Assembly: GCA_010094045.1 (NCBI GenBank)
Contig: ML986586.1
Coordinates: 472,859 to 536,858, forward strand
DNA from: Lojkania enalia
Lineage: Eukaryota; Ascomycota; Dothideomycetes; Pleosporales
Reading direction: 5' to 3'
Length of the DNA stretch: 64,000 bases
Shown: positions 45,146-57,870 of the stretch, in pieces
How positions within the stretch are numbered: the stretch's first letter is position 1
How the letters are laid out: every line of letters starts with the position of its first letter
Made by a program: the position numbers and the translations under genes
Notes under the pieces: model-generated
What the model was told of the DNA's origin: nothing
Databases searched by the model: none
Seen by the model: the letters and a program-made list of their open reading frames with translations, nothing else

Positions 45146-47688
45146 ATGTTTATGCTTCGCAACCGTTTGCTACCCCTCCCCCGCCATATCAACACCACAG
45201 TGCTAACATCCTTCCCTAGTTAGCAAGCGCCTATTCGGTGACACGTCAAAGGAAGCACTCGTCGAGCTCTCCCAGGGCCAGCTTTATCTCGTCCGTCCGC
45301 GTTCAGTCAAAGGATACTCTGAGCTTATCTTCAAAGACGCCGCTGCTACAATCCGACGAACAGGGCAGGAGTTCCAATATCAGCTAGTGGTCCAACGTGC
45401 ATACGAAGAGGGCGAAGAAGACCTTCTAGCCGAAGAGACTGGTGAAGACGGTGTAGTTGACTCGTTAGGTGCAGAAAAGGACGAGAAAACATTCCTTCTC
45501 GACGAGAGTCTGCAGTTCCGAACCGACGTTCGTCAGACAGGTGAGAAAATATTTGCTTGGCGCGACCTTAGTGGCGACGTTGGCGACCTCTGGGAATTTG
45601 TTTGCGATCCCTCTGTGAACCAGGAGACGGCAGCTGTATTCGAGCGGGTTGCCTTGCAGTGCCAATACGAGAGGAAGTTCCGGCGAAGCCACGACAACGC
45701 AACCGAAGAGGACCTTGAAGCACTTGCCTACTACGAGGAACCTATCCCAGACGCGAGCCCGATTACTAGTCCAATCGGTAGATCACCTACCACCGCGGCC
45801 CCCCCAGACCCTGCTGAGCTGTTTCCAAACACAACAAAGGAAAATATGACGAAGAAAGCAGCTGGAAAAGGCCAAGTGCCGGCGACAGAGGGCCCGACCA
45901 CGGCTCCGCCATCTATTCAACAGCCCAAGGCTCTGGGAACGTTGGCCCAGAGTTTCGCCGAACTTCATTTGTTTGATTTCCCTTCCGGTACATTCGTGCT
46001 CCAGGAAAAGGGGGTACATGCCACAGTCACAGAAATTGGAAATTGGGAGTATTGGCTACATATCGTAGGAAACGAGCGTGAGTGGCTAGGCCAGCCTATT
46101 GTCGAGGACATCAACCCCGTTTTCAACTACGAGTACAAGTCGTTCATCTTCAATCACTACCTGGACGACGGCTCTGCTTATTCTTGGCTACTCAAATTTG
46201 AAGAAACCGAAACCTTGGAACAGTTCCAGCAGGGCGTAATGCAAGCTCTGTGGGAGCACTTGAATCAAGTTAAATGGGAGAAGGTGAAAGATGCTGACCG
46301 GGAGTATGTGCTGGAGGCGTTTCAGGATCTAACCATGGAAGACGCGCCTGATGAAGAAGAGGAAGCGGAGGAAGAAGAGGAGGAAGAGGAGGAAGAGGTG
46401 GAAGAAGACTATGAGGATGCAGACGACGGACAGAGGAGCGAGCATTACGACGAAGATGAATCGGACGATGATGTGGATACTGGATTGAAAGACAACGGTG
46501 TGAACTCACAACTTGCGGTCGGTTATAAGCATGACAGGTCGTTCGTTGTGCGAGGAAACAAGATCGGCGTCTTCAAGCATACCCCGGAGAATCAGCTACA
46601 GTTCTCAACTACGATATCGAACGTCAAGACTCCAAAGGGCAAGGTGTTCAATCCTCATAAGGTCATGCTGCATACCGAGGACACAAACATGGTTCTACAG
46701 AATCTAGATAACCCCAATGCCTTGTACCGCATGGATCTAGAAACCGGCAAAGTTGTAGACGAGTGGAAAGTACATGAAGACATTCCTGTTAAGGTTTTTG
46801 CACCAGAAAATGTAAACTTCTCCCTTGAAATTGAAATCCTTTGAGCTTTCACTAACATGTACACAGAAATTCGCCCAAATGACTCAAGAACAAACATTTT
46901 TGGGTCTATCAGGCAATGCGCTGTACCGTATTGATCCTCGCTTGGCTGGCAATAAGCTTGTTGATGACCAGCTCAAGCAATATGTTACAAAAAATGCCTT
47001 CTCTGCTGCTGCAACTACCGAAAAGGGTCACATTGCCGTGGCTTCGGAGAAGGGAGACATTCGCCTCTTCGACCGCCTCGGAATCAACGCGAAGACACTT
47101 ATTCCAGCTCTTGGCGACCCGATCATTGGTATGGATGTGTCTGCGGATGGTAGATGGGTTCTAGCGACTACACGAACTTATTTACTTCTTATCGATGCTC
47201 TGCAGAAGAGTGGTAAGAATGAGGGAAAGCTCGGCTTTGAAAAGGCATTCGCAAAAGACGACAAGCCAGTGCCTAGACGCCTCGGACTTTCGCCATCACA
47301 TGTTGCTCAATTTCAGCACGAAACCAAAGCACCAATTTCGTTCACTCCTGCAAGGTTCAACGTTGGATTGGATGATAAGGAGACTACCATCATCACCGCC
47401 ACTGGTCCCTTCATTATAACTTGGAGCTTGAAGAAGGTTCTGCAGAATCGCAAAGACCCATACAGCATTAAGCGTTACGCAGAAGAAGTTAAGGCGGACA
47501 ACTTCAAATTCGGTTCAGACAAGAACCTAATCGTTGCGCTACCGAACGAGGTGGACATGGTCGCCAAACGGGCTTTACAGAGACCAACCAGGGAGAGTAT
47601 TGCTGGGCCAGGGAGGATCGGTACACCTCGTCGCAGCGGAAGGGGAAGTTATCTGGGTCGCAATGACATAGTCAACAGTCCTTACTAG
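45146..47688 (+). CDS. VID27: Vid27-family protein (vacuolar import and degradation)
   Basis: A cytoplasmic protein of the family named for yeast VID27, linked to catabolite degradation of gluconeogenic enzymes; the biochemical role is unclear. Three exons (45146-45164, 45220-46811, 46867-47688) give about 810 residues. Exon 1 is only 19 nt (MFMLRN plus one base) and joins through a 55-nt intron to SKRLFGDTSKEALVELSQGQ. Further conserved parts are YLVRPRSVKGYSELIFKDA and TIRRTGQEFQYQLVVQR in the N-terminal domain and LHLFDFPSGTFVLQEKGVHA in the central PH-like region. A nearly pure Glu run follows (about 46345-46420). The C-terminal Vid27 beta-propeller-like domain follows, with QEQTFLGLSGNALYRIDPRL, VASEKGDIRLFDRLG and FIITWSLKKVL. 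The C-terminal ~30 residues are basic and Arg/Gly-rich. It lies in the same orientation as beta-adaptin, 402 bp away. Confidence 0.92.
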
Positions 47689-49802
47689 ACCGCCCCCCTT
47701 CCCTCAAGCAGCATTTATTTCCATATGTTTACTCAGTGATGTGGGTATGGTTCGTGACCACAGACCGGAATATTGGCGTTTGGGTTTGGTGGACAAAGGA
47801 TTAACGATGCATCATCACTGATTCCCCCTAATGGAATGAAATTGTTTTGATTCCCAAAATAAATAGCTAGCCATGATTTTTCTAGTGCTTGTGATATTGA
47901 TTTGTCTGACTCGCATAATAGCCCGCATATTTTCGGCTCTGTTTACCTTCCACGGCTGGCAGTTGCAGGATGTGATTGCGTGCATGCCGCATGACATTCT
48001 GCAGAATCCAGTCTCGTTCTCATTTTGCAGCTGATCTATGTTGCTTCCCTCAAGGTGCATGATACGGGCGAATACCTGGATCTGTTTGGCTGCTTTATTC
48101 CTTCCGCGTGGGTTGCGTAGCCTGTCCGGATGACTTCCCCGCTCCCACTGACGATGAGATCGCGCTTGGAAGTTTCCGCGAAGGAACTCGTATTTGGTCG
48201 ATACGACTCATCCAATAGATAATTTAGTCCCACATTTCTCTGAATCCTCAGATCTGTAACGATTATTAAAATCATAACTTAGTTTTGCCCGCTTCGTCTC
48301 TATGGAACCAAGTACTGTAAGTGTCCCACGGAGCATTGTAATCAACGAAGAGGAACTTGAGTGATAGGACGATTATTCGTATATACTCACCGATTTGGAA
48401 CTGCTTCTGATATGTAAAGCCACATGAATATAGAATAATTTTCATTGGTCTCGTGATGACAGGATTGAAAGGCCCGCGGTTCGATCTGATTGGCTCAGGG
48501 AAGAAAGTTCTCAGGCCAATCGAGCCGAGTCATGTTGAAACCACCGCGTCGCGGAGATTATGGTCCTCCATCTGTACCTTCGACGAACTAGCCGCGTGGC
48601 CGGCTCCCCAAATGCAATTGAAAGGGTCTCCCGGTCCAGCAGAGCGTATACGGGAGGGAAAATGTGGGGGCTTAATGACAGTCCTCTCGTGGGAGGGAAA
48701 TCCCCCGAACATAGGCCGTACAATAGGGACCTCGTATGGTGAGTATAAATTCCTAATAGGTAGCAGAGAGGCAGGCTGTGCTGCAAAGCCGGAAATGTCG
48801 GCTTGATATTTACCATTCCCTAAGAGCGATATCTTAAGCTCCTGTCGAGCGGACCCCAACCAGCGCAGAATGTGGCCAAGAAAGCTTTTAAGTGTCACAA
48901 CGGTGAAAAAGAAGAGGGAAAATGTATACAACTTTTAATACCAGCTCACGACTGCTCTTCCACTTTTAAAGCAACGACATTCAAAGCAATTGGACATTGG
49001 GGAACCAGATACGAGTACGATCAGCCGTGTTACAAAAGATGAGTGAGTACCAGGCTAAACGCCAGCCGGGATTTCTTCACCGACAACTGAAGCGTGCTAT
49101 GTACGAGCGTTTCAATTGATGCCCCGGTCCACTAGGCCCGTGACTATAGCAGAAAGAGTCAGAGTCGCGGCAATGAGTAGTAGTGTACCCACCATTTCCA
49201 CGATGCTGCCGCCTCCAATCCCAGTAGTATCACAGAGGATGTTCTCGACGATAGGGGATTAGAGGCTGGAAAACAATGACGACATTAACGTTCGATAGGT
49301 GCATCCGTAGCCGGACTGTGGTCGATGCCCAGTAATGAAGATTTGTGGGTCGCCGCCGTCTGGGGGAGACTGGAGATATCGAGTTCGAGTTTGAATTACC
49401 TAAACTGGATGAATTAGACGATACGGGCTGGACGGACAGGACGGACAGAATAGCCGCAACGTCCACCGCTCTTTTAGAGTCTCACGTATCCTCATCACTG
49501 TCGTCTATGCCGGGCGTGAAGAGGCAAACAAAATTTTAGGTCGTCCATGGCCTTGGTCAAGCCCCCGGTCCCCGTAGTTCAAAGAGTGGGCAGTCATCTG
49601 AACTCGGTGCATATATAGTACTAGATTGGCGCGCGGAGTGTCTTCGACCGCGTCAGATGTCGACTGGGCAAGCCATCGGCTGCAATGATGATGGAACTAG
49701 AATGATGGAAGCCTTAATACTGGCTCGATCGGCTACGGGGTTTTGCTGGTCGTGACGTGGGAGTGAACCAGTTTGACGGGTAGACAAAAGCAAAATGCAA
49801 AT

Positions 49803-49826
49803 CACGACCACGACCACGACCACGAC
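49803..49826 (+). repeat. (CACGAC)4 microsatellite
   Basis: Four perfect copies of a hexanucleotide lie in non-coding sequence upstream of the permease. Confidence 0.8.
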
Positions 49827-50449
49827 CAGGCTCGCCTCGGACTACTTACTATCAGCAAGACCCTTTCTAGGTAGCACTGGTCGTTGCGGCGTGCGGCACG
49901 GCACCCTCCCGCTCTGCTGGGGCGCCTGCACGGCGGCACAACTGTGTGGGCAGCGTACAGTACACGGTGTCTTGGACTCGCTCGCTTCCCATCTTGTGTG
50001 ATGGCATCACCACGCCGCCGTGGGATTTAGCGATAAGCTGATGGTGTAGGTAGTGGTAGCGTAACAGCAGCAGTCGTCAGGCCCTGTGCCTGTGCCTGTG
50101 CGCACCTTGGGCTGGATCTGAACATCCTCAACCGCGGCCAGAATCGGGACGACGGCCGCGGCGACGTCCAATGGAAGCCGGGGGGCCACACCGCCTATGG
50201 ATGGCCATGCTACTCCGGCGCGGCACCCATCACCATTCGCACCGAGAACGAGCGAGCGAGCGCGCGCACAAGCAAAAGGCACGACACCTTGCAATAATTG
50301 ACCCAAGAGTGAATGATTCGCCCGTGCCCCGGGATTCCCTCTCGGCCGGAAAATAAGAACGAAAGGCTGCGACAGCGACGCACCCCAAGGCCTGCGACGG
50401 CGGGCTTCCATGGCGTTTCTAGCGGCCGGGCGTGCCTGGGAGCGGCTCG

Positions 50450-50497
50450 CCGTACTGTACCTATGTACGAAACGGTATATACATAGATACAGTACGG
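50450..50497. repeat. Inverted repeat with 18-bp arms
   Basis: The left arm CCGTACTGTACCTATGTA (50450-50467) and right arm TACATAGATACAGTACGG (50480-50497) are reverse complements with one mismatch, separated by 12 bp. The sequence would form a strong hairpin in DNA or RNA. It could be a protein-binding palindrome, a miniature repeat or a transcript hairpin. Confidence 0.75.
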
Positions 50498-51259
50498 AGT
50501 ACGTCGTGCACGCACGGGACTCGCGATATCGTCAGGCTTCAACAACCCACCCAAGGCCCCTGGAGATGCGCGACCCGCCAGTCCGGGTCGCCGAGCGGCT
50601 TTTTGCGCTTAGCAACATGCCTCAACCGATCTTGGCTTCTCCTTGTCAAGGCGTGACCTCCATCCTAGCACTCACCGCGTCCCAAATGACAAGTACCAGC
50701 TACTAGCAGCACCACGCCCTCTATTCGCCGTCGCCCTGCCGCTCCCTTTATTCCGGCACTACCTCTGGCAGATCAAACCTGCATCATTCTGCAGCTCCTG
50801 GCAAGCCTTTCCCTCCTAAGCTCCCCCCTCCTCCCCACCTTGCTTTCCCTTCGCCATACTAGGCCGCCAGTGTCCCCCTTCGGCACGTGTCAACCATGGC
50901 CTAGAGGTTGCAGCATCCTAGATGCCCAGCCTGACTGGGAAGAAGGTAAGTTAGGTGCTCGTAATCTGCTTCCACTAGGCATTCTGAGGCTTGACCACCC
51001 GGGGCATCAAATCAGCCAGATACAATATTAACATGTACTTCCCACCACCCTCCCCGTCGGTTGTTGGTCCATCTCCCGTCTTGCCCCTGTCCATCAAGGA
51101 AGATATTTCCAAAGCGAGATTGGGCTGTCTGTCACTGTCAATTACTCTTGTCTATCTCCCACCCCACCGCCCTAAATCCATATACTTCTGACCTTCTCCT
51201 CCTATCCGACTATTTTTCTACCCTTCTATCCTCCGATGTGCCACTGTTAACCTCTCGTC

Positions 51260-53367
51260 ATGGATATTAGTTCGAATTCGAAAAAGCCCCCAAAAGCAGA
51301 AGGACAAGACGTGAAAAGCAATCCATTACAGCAAACGGCCTCGAGTTCATCTAAAGCGGCAGAAGCTTCTAGTAGCCGCCAGCAGCAGCAGCGCGTAATG
51401 GCCACCATTGCGGACGATGATGACCGCTTGCTCGTACGCATTGGCTACACACCAGTAAGGAATGCAATATCAACCCATGTGTGAGATGCCTGACATTGGC
51501 TGGTAGGTATTGCAGCGCCATTTCTCGAGATGGTCCACGGTATCGTATGCCATTTCCATTCTCGGCGTGTTGGGCTCAGTCCCGGCGACTTTTGGTAGTC
51601 CAGTGAGTGCTGGAGGCCCCGCAACTGCAGTCTGGGCGTGGTTTATCGGCAGTGTAATGGCATATTGCATAGCAAGCTCAGGTAAATCCCATTGCAGAGT
51701 CTTCTTGACGAGAGCTGACATTTGTAGTGGCGGAACTGGTATCAGCATACCCTACAGCGGGAGGGATGTATTATGTGACGAAACATGTCGTGCCCAAGAA
51801 TCATGTAGCGGCATGGGCTTGGATAATTGGGTGGTGTAATTTCCTAGGTCAGGCAGCTGGTGTTGCGAGCCTCGCCTACACGATTTCTCAGATGATTCTC
51901 GCCACCGCGGTGATGCACGCTCCACTTGTGGATGGAGAGCCTTCATTTACGCCGTAAGATTCGACATCGCCATTTCAATGTATGTACTAATGAGATATGC
52001 AGGACCGCATTACAAACTGTTCTCCTCGCTATTCTAGTATTATGCATGTTTGGTACTATCTGCTCGTTTCCGACACAATGGCTCCACAAGATTATTTTGT
52101 GGTTTGCTCCTATCAATAGTGAGTACGGGAAGGCCTGGGCACTTCTCATCATCATTAACATCGAACAGTTGTTGCATCGATATGCATTTGCATTTCGCTT
52201 TTAATCCTTACGCCGAACAAACAGAGCGCTACATGGGTGTTTACTGAAGTGACAGACGGTTCGGGTTGGGGTAGTAAAGGCTTCTCATTTCTTCTTGGGT
52301 TCGTTTCAAATGCTCCGAATCGCAACCTTCATGCCTAATTTGCCCAGATTTTTATCAGTAGCATGGACGATGACAGACTATGACGGTACAACCCAGTAAG
52401 TCATACCCTTGTCCTAGAATGTCAGCCAATCTAATTCGGTTGCACAGCATGTCAGAAGAGACGCACGATGCGGCAATTCGAGGTCCGGTCGCTATCCGCA
52501 TGGCCATCCTTGTTTCTGGAATTGTAGGCTGGATGTTGACCGTGACCTTCTGTTTCTGCATGTCAGATTACGAGGCTATTATGGCTACTCCAACTGGGCT
52601 GCCCGTTGCGCAGATATTCCTCAATGCTGGGGGTAGGACGGGAGGAACAGTCATGTGGTTCTTTGTCATCCTAGTCCAGTTCTTCACTGGTTGCTCTGCT
52701 TCTTTGGCAAACGCAAGAATGGCCTGGGCCTTCGCACGGGACGCTGCATTCCCCTTCTCAGGGTAAACAATTGACTCCAACCATTTATCATGCAACTGGA
52801 CTAACAACACGTCGTAGGTTTTGGAGCAAAGTCAACCCCATCACGCATACGCCGGTAAATGCCGTTTGGCTCGTTGTGGCCTTTTGCAGTTGCCTTGACC
52901 TCATTGGGATCGGAAGCACATTGACCATTATCGCAATCTTCAACATCACTGCGCCAGCACTAGACATTAGCTACATTGCAGTCATTGTTGCCCACAGATG
53001 GTATGAAGATCGGGTCAAGTTTATCCCAGGCCCATTTACCATGGGCAAGTGGAGTAAGCCAGTGAATGCAGTGGCAGTTACCTGGGTCTGCTTCATCAGC
53101 GTCGTCCTGTTCTTCCCGCCGACAAAGCCAGTTACGCCTGCCAACATGAACTACGCCATCTGCGTGGCAGGATTTATTGGACTCTTTAGCATGGTATGGT
53201 GGTATGCGGGGGCAAGAAAGTAAGGATGCTAGCATAGTAGCTCGATCTTAGAATGGTCTTTACTAACACTTTGCAGGTCGTACACTGGCCCGCGCACCAA
53301 CGACACAATTGATATGCTGCCTCCCGAAGATCCAGAAGAAATCCTGAATGATTACGTTTTTCCTTAA
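51260..53367 (+). CDS. APC-superfamily amino acid/choline-type permease
   Basis: A plasma-membrane transporter of about 565 residues with nine exons: 51260-51454, 51507-51681, 51728-51953, 52003-52118, 52169-52298, 52348-52395, 52448-52762, 52818-53219 and 53277-53367. The cytosolic N-terminus (about 60 residues) is Ser/Gln-rich. Transport begins with the family motif around VSYAISILGVLGSVPATFG and continues with ELVSAYPTAGGMYYVTKH, typical of fungal GABA/choline/amino-acid permeases. About twelve hydrophobic segments can be counted. Other marks are AWTMTDYDGTTHMSEE and FTGCSASLANARMAWAFARD, which are common in the UGA4/HNM1-like group. The acidic C-terminus ends NDYVFP. All nine phases close in frame. 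The substrate cannot be told from sequence alone. It is convergent with the acyltransferase gene. Confidence 0.9.
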
Positions 53368-55153
53368 CCACATGACGCCTACTGCGACGCACAATAGTCG
53401 CAATCGCACGTCGGAACCGCATCAGCAACTGCCGCCTTTAGCGGTCTACGAATCATATTTTCCCACGGAGTTGGCGTCAAATTCCATCTAAGCGGCGCAA
53501 TCGGGACTTTAGACCTAAGCCACTACTGGCGATCTTTTGCTTTTTTGATTTATCTAAGCATGCGTTAAAAATGCGAAACACATAGAGGGGCAATTTCGGG
53601 CGGCAATCGCGTAGAGCGCTGATTATCAATGATGATACCTATAGATCTAGAGATACCCGGAATCGAATTCGCACTCGCTTTTGACTTCACGGTGGTCATT
53701 TACACTTTTTCGTTTCGAGCATTCAAGCCATATTTTGCACCTCAATCATACAGTTCTGTTACATAGCACTTGGCAAAGGTGGAGAAGAGACTGACCTTGG
53801 TGTGCCATGCTAGCGGCAGGACGTAGGCTTCCAACCAAGAGAGTGGATTTACGCCTTATACTTATCATTCGAGAGTACCCTAGCGGATAATGGAAGCGAA
53901 CCCCAGAGGCATGGTCATGAGTCTATTGATGACGCCCCCATTGGAGCTCCACATTTAGCACAGCAACCCTCCCCCAGTCTCCAAAATCCCTTGGGACAGA
54001 CTCGGCGTTCATTCCACCCAAAGAGGAAACTCCAACCAAGAGGCTTGTCTAGCAGAAGGACGAAGCCTCCCTCCATTACAATCAAAATCCGTCTCGGCCT
54101 TCCGCCCTCGATCATGCACGCAGAATGTGAGGTGGCCGTCGGCCAGCCTGCATATCATGCCACGCCGAGCAATACATGCGTGTGCCTCCCCCACGACAGA
54201 ACTTCCCTTTAAAGTATCGCCCGTCAACTACGTCATTTTCTTCCTTTCGCATATTGTTTTTGGATGTTGCTCTATTACTCTATTGCTCGACGCCCGAATC
54301 CGGTGCGAGTTTTCTGTCTAGCGTCTGTCGAGCGGGCCGGGCCGATTCATGGCGCTTCCGCAGGCACACTCAAGTCTGCATTTCGTATTCTAAAATAGGG
54401 TTCTTAAACATAGGCTTTCGTTTATTTTCCAGTAATGGGACATGGATACATCGCGTGAGCCCTTTTTTCTTTTGGAATGAAGCGAGGCTTGCATTAGTGG
54501 GCCTTTTGTGTGATTGGAATGTCGTTCAGCGTGCTCTGTTGTGGCCTACCCTTTCGCTCGGAACCTTGATGGCTGGTGTCTGTACAATGCTGGTTGTAGA
54601 TAAGTGTCCATACGTTTCCACAATCTGGAAGCTGGGGAGCTGTGGTTGCGCTGTTGGATTAGGACTATGGACGCCGCGTCTACGGATTTTGCGGATAGGT
54701 GGTGTGATACAGCATATGGAACAGAACAGCATGGACGATACACTAGATTAAATTCGGGGCGTGCTGGTGAAGTCCCGATTCATCGTGGTACTACATATAT
54801 GATTCTACGAAAAGCCAGGCTCGTTGCGTTATCGATGGCGCAACCCATCTGTTTAGTGAATGGCAAGTATACCATGCAGAGCTAAGAAATCATTGTTCCC
54901 ATATTTACGTACAGGTAGGAACTACCCTAGGTAAAGGGTTGGTGGGAAATAGATGGTTATTGATACCCGTCAAACTGAGTTCAATTGATATGTATGTCTA
55001 ATGTATCATGTTCTCACCTAGGCCCAGCCGCCAGTATCTGCTCCGATGAGATATCGTAAGCGTTAGCCTTGCATAGCCTGCTCCTGCTCCTTCCACTACC
55101 GTCCATCTTCCAGACGCGCGGTGTGGAAAAGTGCTAGCTATCTGAGTGCGGCT

Positions 55154-55174
55154 AAAAAAAAAAAAAAAAAAAAA
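55154..55174 (+). repeat. A21 homopolymer
   Basis: An unbroken run of 21 A residues in non-coding DNA, followed by TTTT. I see no poly-A retroposon body in front of it. Confidence 0.8.
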
Positions 55175-55473
55175 TTTTCAGGTTGTCAGAAAATCGGGAA
55201 ACGGCATTCAGCAAGACAACTGCATACCAGTGCCAACATCTTAGATGATAGAGGCGTGTAAGGAGTAGCACTCCAAACTACTTTCAAATTCCCTAGTGTT
55301 CAGCTATCCTCTTTGCCATGGCTACTAACGGTTTGATCACCCCCATTCATTCGTTACCAAGATGCTGTCGTTCCTATCGGCCACCGCTCCCTATTTCCGA
55401 ATACCATATAACCCACTAGTCCCGAGCCCCGGCGTCAAGAATTTCCTGCGATATAACTCTCAGAGATACTTCC

Positions 55474-55543
55474 NNNNNNNNNNNNNNNNNNNNNNNNNNN
55501 NNNNNNNNNNNNNNNNNNNNNNNNNNNNNNNNNNNNNNNNNNN
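55474..55543. other. Assembly gap (70 N)
   Basis: A run of exactly 70 Ns. The true length and content are unknown. A gene fragment inside cannot be excluded. Confidence 0.99.
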
Positions 55544-56395
55544 CCCCCTTATTCACACTCTAGGCTAACACTCCGGAGTATGAAGTGTGGTTGGGGCGTG
55601 CTGCTGGGGCTGGAAGGGGATCGTATGCTATAGGGAGCACGCTCGAGTTTGTATATATGAGTGTGCGTCGGGTTCTTGGTTGTAAGCTTAGTATATGGAG
55701 CATTGATAGCGTGCTGCTGGCATCCTAAGGTAGATTTGCAAATTTCTCAAAGTCGTTCATTTGAAAATAGCGGTTGCAGTATCGTTGAGCTGGCTGTATG
55801 ACATTCATACGGTCGCGCACGGGACAGAAGCATGGCTCGTAATGTCGCCTACGGAAAGGGTGCTGAAGTGAACCGTAACATGACCATTTGAGCTTTCTAC
55901 TAATAAGTACAGGCGTGAATAGCAGTCAGCACATCTAGTCGATGCATGCTATCTGAATTAAAACCAATGTTATTCATCTGCTACTATTCCTATCTCAAAT
56001 CACGACTTCCCTGAATGGTTCGTATTGTCCCGAGATCCAACCACACCACGAAACGATTCTTCAGTCCATGAGCGAGACAGACACCTCATCGGGTATCTTT
56101 GCTCTCGATCCATTCAACTCCGGCCAAGAGATCTTTTTCCATGCTTAAAATTCAAGATCCTGGGTTCCGACCCACCTCCACTTAAACACTTAACGTGTCC
56201 GCTGCTTCGGAAAATCCAAAGTTAGAAAATCGAAGACTGGGGGTATCGAAGCCTGCAACAACGCTTCAGACTATGTGTTAAAAAAAAGTTCTTAGTAAAT
56301 AAGAGTATATCTGCAGCGCAGAGCGAAAGGTGGCGCTCTGCTCCTGACAATCATGTACGAAGAAATTTTCCTTCAAAAATCGTTGCGAATATTCT

Positions 56396-57870
56396 TTACG
56401 CAGGAAGAACGGTTTTGTGGTCCTTGATGACTCCGTTGCGAAGCATGGGATCGCTATTGGCTGCTGGCGAGCCGGCTCCGTACGCCCAACTCGTTGCTGC
56501 ATTCACCATTTTAGCGAAAATGGGCTCAAGATATTGGATCCAGAGGGCTGCTAGGCGGTATAGGACGTAGTAAAAAACGATGATGGCGATAAAAATGTGG
56601 ACAGTTGAGCCGCGTTGGAGGTCCATTTGCTCCCCCTTCTCATTCCTCGGAGGGTTCATGGCTGACGGCAGATATATCATCCAGGTGAGGACGGACTTAA
56701 TGAGGGTGTTGTGCATCAGATACACTGGAAAACTGACGCGACCAACAAAGTTAAAAATCGGCGAAGTGAGCACTCGACGGGCGTTTCGAGAGAAGAATAT
56801 GCCAAGAAGGACCGTGGAGGCTCCTAGATGGTCCCAATACCGCCGAGCATCAGACTTCTCGACGGTAATCTGATGCATAAAAATTTGCATCCGATGCGAC
56901 CACCAAGCGTTCTGTTGCGCATCCTGGGGGTAGCCTGACATGAACATACCCAGAACTATCATCAAGGCTGGCACTGGAGTTGGAAGCACGGATGTTGCAG
57001 AGTCCTTGTAATGGTTGTGCAGTTCAGCCACGAACATCCCAAACACAATGTTCAATCCTTTTAATGCGCCGATGGCGAGCCCTATTAGAATCAGCATCTA
57101 TTGCCAAATTTCATGTCCCTAGCCTTGAGCTCCTACCTTCGCCAAGTTGCCAGAAGTACAGGTAAAGGACTGCGTAGACCAAGAACCTCGCCTTCGGTCT
57201 GACCATGACGGTGGCGAACATGGTCGTGTACACGAGCATGCTACCTTCCAGGAACAAGTGTAGTGTCCATTGTGTCCCGTCATACTCGTCCCAGCCAATT
57301 GTCCACGTCTGGACTTCGGCCTTGAACAGCGACTTCAATGCCATCCACAAAGTCGGCTCCTGCCTGTGCCAGCCTTGCCGGATCCAAGTCGAGTCTACGT
57401 GCTTCGTCATGTGATAGGCGTTGGTGTTCGCCATGAACCACGTCAAAAAGGTGGCTGTCATGGTGGGTAGGATGAGCCTGCCCGAACGAGCGAGGGCGCT
57501 GCGGGCGATTCCGTGGAAGGCAGCATCCGTGTTTCCAGCGCGAGCCTTTGCGATGGGCCCGATTGAGTTCACGTAGCCCGTGATGAGGAAGAACAGAGCC
57601 ACAGCAGCGCGGCCTCCCACGACAAGGCGAAAGAACGGCAGCTGGAACAAGTGCGGCGCAGCCTTCGGGTCTGGGGCGGGAGAGTGCAACCAAGGCACGA
57701 ATGCGGTGCAGAGATGGCCACTTACGACCATGAAGGAGGCTATGCCTCGGAGGCCCTATTCACGCCCATTAGTTCCAGGATGTTCGTGTTCATGTCCGTG
57801 TCAAAGTGTGCAAAGCGTCATGTACTTATGGGTCACTTACGTCTATCCAATTCGCGTCGCGAGGCGCCAT
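56396..57870 (-). CDS. Acyltransferase-3 family membrane protein
   Basis: A multi-span integral membrane O-acyltransferase of about 444 residues. Exon 1 (57841-57870) is 30 nt and encodes MAPRDANWID. Exon 2 is 57137-57755 and exon 3 is 56396-57081. Joining exons 1 and 2 gives NWIDGLRGIASFMVVSGHLC, the hallmark N-terminus of this family (D-G-L-R-G-x-A, then a His in the first membrane segment). Later features are RAAVALFFLITGYVNS, RLILPTMTATFLTWF, WTLHLFLEGSMLVY and FNFVGRVSFPVYLMHNTLIK. About eight to ten hydrophobic segments are visible. The exon 2/3 intron is 55 nt, with its acceptor at TTCTAATAG, the only one that keeps frame. Such proteins acylate sugars or small molecules in other organisms; the acceptor here is unknown. 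It is divergent from the DUF3824 gene. Confidence 0.9.

Larger units (their letters stand above)
47689..51259. other. Long gene-free region upstream of the permease
   Basis: No gene was recognised in 3.6 kb. Frames of up to 134 codons exist on both strands (48453-48806 +, 48530-48931 -, 50007-50411 -), but they overlap and show no family signal. The region holds a hexanucleotide repeat (49803-49826), a long hairpin (50450-50497) and a pyrimidine-rich run just before the permease start (about 50720-50870 and 51140-51240). It is probably a large promoter or contains non-coding transcripts. Confidence 0.4.
53368..56395. other. Convergent gene-free region containing an assembly gap
   Basis: No gene was recognised in 3 kb. 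A 191-codon frame (54176-54751 +) has unconvincing composition and no splice partner. A 21-nt A tract and 70 Ns are listed separately. Sequence on both sides of the Ns is unremarkable. Confidence 0.4.

Noticed and set aside
48453..48931. Overlapping 117- and 133-codon frames on opposite strands
   Set aside because: They overlap each other, have no splice continuation and show no recognisable sequence.
54176..54751. 191-codon plus-strand frame in the convergent spacer
   Set aside because: The amino acid composition is erratic, with scattered Cys, Trp and Arg. No domain, splice partner or family resemblance was seen. I cannot fully exclude an orphan gene.
28376..57870. Secondary-metabolite cluster (Zn2Cys6 factor, P450, permease, acyltransferase)
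   Set aside because: The genes are spread over nearly 30 kb with TPS1, HIRIP3-like, beta-adaptin and VID27 in between, and there is no synthase or other core enzyme.
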